This document shows, in pieces, positions 61,959 to 64,000 of a DNA stretch of 64,000 nucleotides. Position numbers and translations under genes: made by a program. The stretch comes from Bacteroidia bacterium (GTDB lineage Bacteria > Bacteroidota > Bacteroidia > SpSt-205). The notes under the pieces are model-generated. The model was not told the DNA's origin. It worked only from the letters and a program-made list of their open reading frames with translations, and ran no database searches. Position 1 is the first letter of the stretch. The number at the start of each line of letters is the position of its first letter. The DNA lies in the NCBI GenBank assembly GCA_026003235.1, contig BPGW01000001.1:342224-406223 (forward strand). Reading direction: 5' to 3'.

Positions 61959-63260
61959 ATGAGCCGTAAGAAGGAGGAGGCTACAGCGTTGGCAGAAGTC
62001 CCTGTCGATAAGCCCAAGAGCGATCCGTACGCTTCCATGCTGAGCCGCTTTTATGCGGCGGCCGATGTGGTCGGACTCACGCCCGAAGAGAAGGAAATTC
62101 TGAGCCGGCCAGCTGAGATTCACATAGCTTACCTGCCGGTGGCGATGGACGATGGCCGGGTACAGGTGTTTGAATCGTATCGGGTGATTCATTCGCGGGC
62201 GTTGGGGCCGGGCAAAGGCGGCATCCGCTACGCCCCCGAGGTAAATATGCGCGAAGTCATGGCGCTTGCCGCGTGGATGACCTGGAAGTGTGCCGTGGTC
62301 AATATCCCTTACGGAGGGGCTAAAGGGGGCATCACCTGCGAACCCAAAAAAATGTCGGTTGGGGAGCTGGAGCGTCTCACACGCGCCTACACGCGGGCCA
62401 TGTCTGAGGTGTTCGGCCCGGACAAGGATATTCCTGCTCCGGATATGGGCACCAGCGCGCGGGAAATGGCCTGGATCGTGGACGAATACTCCCGCCTGAA
62501 CAAAGGCAACTTCATTCCGGCGGTGGTTACGGGCAAGCCGCTGGAACTGGGCGGCTCTAAGGGGCGGGTTGAGGCCACAGGACGGGGGGTCACCATGGTA
62601 GTCCTCCAAGCGCTTCAGCGGTTAGGACGCCGACCCGAAGGGCTCACCGCCGCCGTCCAAGGCTTTGGTAATGTAGGTTCCATCACCGCCAAATACCTCT
62701 CTCAAAATGGCATCCGAGTGGTGGCCATCTCCGATAAAAGTGGGGGCTACTACAACGAAAACGGTATCCTGATCCACCAGGCTATCCAGTATCGGGATAG
62801 CCATGGCGGCATTCTGGAGGGCTTCAAGGGCGGCGAGCGCATCACCAACGAACAGCTCCTGACGCTGCCTGTAGATATTTTGGTGCCGGCGGCCCTGGAA
62901 GACCAGATTACCCCGCAGAATGCGCCAAATATTCAAGCTTGGCTCATTGCCGAGGGCGCCAATGGCCCCACCATGGCCGAAGCAGACGCCATTCTCAACC
63001 AGAAAGGTATCGTCGTGATCCCCGACATCTTGGCCAACGCCGGCGGGGTGATCGTCTCGTACTACGAATGGGTACAAAACCGCCGTGGTCATTATTACAC
63101 CGAGACGGAGGTGCAGGAACGCGCCGACAATACGATCAAGCAGGCTTTTGACGATGCTTTCACCCGGGCTGCGGCGCAAAAAGTCTCTCTCCGGGAAGCG
63201 GCGTACCTCATCGCCGTAGAAAGGGTGGTCAAGGCTCTGCGCATGCACGGCAAATACTGA
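61959..63260 (+). CDS. gdhA: Glutamate dehydrogenase (Glu/Leu/Phe/Val family)
   Basis: A 433-residue hexameric dehydrogenase. N-terminal catalytic domain with GPGKGGIRYAPEVNMREVMALA and the lysine loop PYGGAKGGI; central APDMGTSAREMAW; nucleotide fold AAVQGFGNVGSITAKYL. It converts glutamate and 2-oxoglutarate plus ammonia. The frame at 61950 begins in the promoter and is rejected. Its TGA stop and the asnB stop on the other strand share the palindrome TGATCA. Confidence 0.95.
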   Translation: MSRKKEEATALAEVPVDKPKSDPYASMLSRFYAAADVVGLTPEEKEILSRPAEIHIAYLPVAMDDGRVQVFESYRVIHSRALGPGKGGIRYAPEVNMREVMALAAWMTWKCAVVNIPYGGAKGGITCEPKKMSVGELERLTRAYTRAMSEVFGPDKDIPAPDMGTSAREMAWIVDEYSRLNKGNFIPAVVTGKPLELGGSKGRVEATGRGVTMVVLQALQRLGRRPEGLTAAVQGFGNVGSITAKYLSQNGIRVVAISDKSGGYYNENGILIHQAIQYRDSHGGILEGFKGGERITNEQLLTLPVDILVPAALEDQITPQNAPNIQAWLIAEGANGPTMAEADAILNQKGIVVIPDILANAGGVIVSYYEWVQNRRGHYYTETEVQERADNTIKQAFDDAFTRAAAQKVSLREAAYLIAVERVVKALRMHGKY

Positions 63261-64000
63261 TCAGCCCAGGCCCCACTGGCGCGCAAACCGCTTGAAGGTG
63301 TAAAGGTTCCACAGGAGCTTTCGGTAGTTGGCTTGGCGGGCTTGGTGGGCCTGCCAGAGCTTTTTCACCACCTCAGCTCGGAACCAAGGGTCAGGCCGCA
63401 GCAGCTCGCCCTCAATGGGTTTGCGCAGTTCCTCCCGCAGCCAACGGGGCAAGGGAATGCCAAAGCCTTTTTTGGGGCGGTAAAGGATCTCGTCGGGCAG
63501 GCGGCCTTGCATGAGCTTTTTGAGGAGCCACTTCGTTTGACTTCCTCGCCGGCGATACGACAAAGGGAGGCTGGCCAAAAATTCCACCACCTTTCGGTCT
63601 AAGAGCGGGGCACGCACCTCCAGGGCGTTGTACATGCTGGCCCGGTCTACTTTGACCAGAATGTCGTCTTGCAAGTAGGTCTTGTAGTACAGAAAAGCCG
63701 TCTGCGCAAAGGGCTCCGCAGAAGGCGGCAGCCGGTCCAGATAAGGTCCCAGAAGGGCGTCTAAGATACTCCTGCTATGATGGGCCCAGGCAGGCTGGAG
63801 GAGGTGAGGGAGCTCTTCCGGCAAAAAGGAACTCAGCCAGCGTGTGTGGCGCTGATACGCCGCGCCGGTGAAGCCCCGCAAAAACTGCCGCACTTTGAAG
63901 TCTAACGCAATGTTGGCGTCGCTGGGGGGGAGTATCCGTTGGGTCAGGGCCAGGGCCAGGTGCACCAGGGGCTTCGGCCACCAAGCTATCCACGCCGCGT
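63261..64000 (-). CDS. asnB: Asparagine synthetase, C-terminal part (5' end outside window)
   Basis: The frame is open to the window edge, so the start is missing. The visible 246 residues are the end of the ATP-dependent synthetase domain of class B asparagine synthetases: [20 protein letters not shown] followed by [33 protein letters not shown] and [14 protein letters not shown]. The N-terminal glutaminase domain lies outside. Homologues in surface-polysaccharide clusters also have this form. Confidence 0.92.
   Translation of the reverse strand, partial: AAWIAWWPKPLVHLALALTQRILPPSDANIALDFKVRQFLRGFTGAAYQRHTRWLSSFLPEELPHLLQPAWAHHSRSILDALLGPYLDRLPPSAEPFAQTAFLYYKTYLQDDILVKVDRASMYNALEVRAPLLDRKVVEFLASLPLSYRRRGSQTKWLLKKLMQGRLPDEILYRPKKGFGIPLPRWLREELRKPIEGELLRPDPWFRAEVVKKLWQAHQARQANYRKLLWNLYTFKRFARQWGLG

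Noticed and set aside
61905-62609. Upstream extension of the UlaG-like frame
   Set aside because: Antisense to gdhA; the domain starts at ATG 61904 right after a promoter box.
1-64000. CRISPR arrays, insertion sequences, prophage or integrase genes
   Set aside because: I saw no regularly spaced repeats, transposase motifs or attachment-site duplications.

Overview
The window is a densely coding, GC-rich stretch of a Bacteroidota-type genome. The diagnosis rests on a complete type IX secretion core (porP/sprF-gldK-gldL-gldM-gldN), two secreted proteins with C-terminal T9SS sorting domains, a bTHX ribosomal protein, LpxD and GmhA (Gram-negative outer membrane), and repeated TAnnTTTG promoter boxes, which are the -7 element of Bacteroidota sigma-A. 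No transposon, phage, integrase or CRISPR array is visible; this is a chromosomal housekeeping region.

Layout. 1-4575 (+): end of a terminal oxidase cluster (CtaB, two COX3-like proteins, COX4-like, SCO, DUF420, small CxxC membrane protein), then TsaB and a GNAT acetyltransferase. 4568-8826 (-): glycosyltransferase, DUF3108, ThiG, aldehyde dehydrogenase, NuoA. 8888-11341: tryptophan dioxygenase, IspF, DUF4271-like protein. 11338-17726 (+): HemD and the T9SS core, closed by a terminator. 17799-22576 (+): NuoH, ClpC, an outer-membrane-like protein, UbiX. 22550-30834: ComM/YifB, a polytopic membrane protein, a six-gene minus-strand operon (DivIVA-like, Dcd, LpxD, DUF502, NUDIX, 2-hydroxyacid dehydrogenase) and NuoF. 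30912-38612: GcvP, BioA, a large PKD/T9SS cargo protein, GmhA. 38690-45661 (+): ClpB, then recR-GT2-lipoprotein-GT9. 45632-52034: a Cys-rich T9SS cargo protein, UvrC, DUF721, STAS, PurA. 51982-56577 (-): tRNA-Arg, tRNA-Leu, trigger factor, ClpP, ClpX, bTHX, TrpS. 56608-64000: Fe(II) oxygenase, AAA+ ATPase, GltX-RicT, UlaG-like hydrolase, GDH and the 3' part of an asparagine synthetase.

Three window-wide themes stand out. (1) About twenty transcription units carry a TAnnTTTG-like box ending only 3-8 nt before the start codon, so most mRNAs here are predicted to be leaderless. (2) Eight of ten convergent gene pairs overlap at their 3' ends by 8-90 bp, and a ninth abuts stop codon to stop codon. 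(3) Respiratory complex I genes are scattered as singletons (nuoA, nuoH, nuoF) rather than forming one operon. Five single-base-type frame breaks (GNAT, nuoF, trpS, and two compensating ones in the PKD cargo gene) need read-level checking before any of these genes is called a pseudogene.
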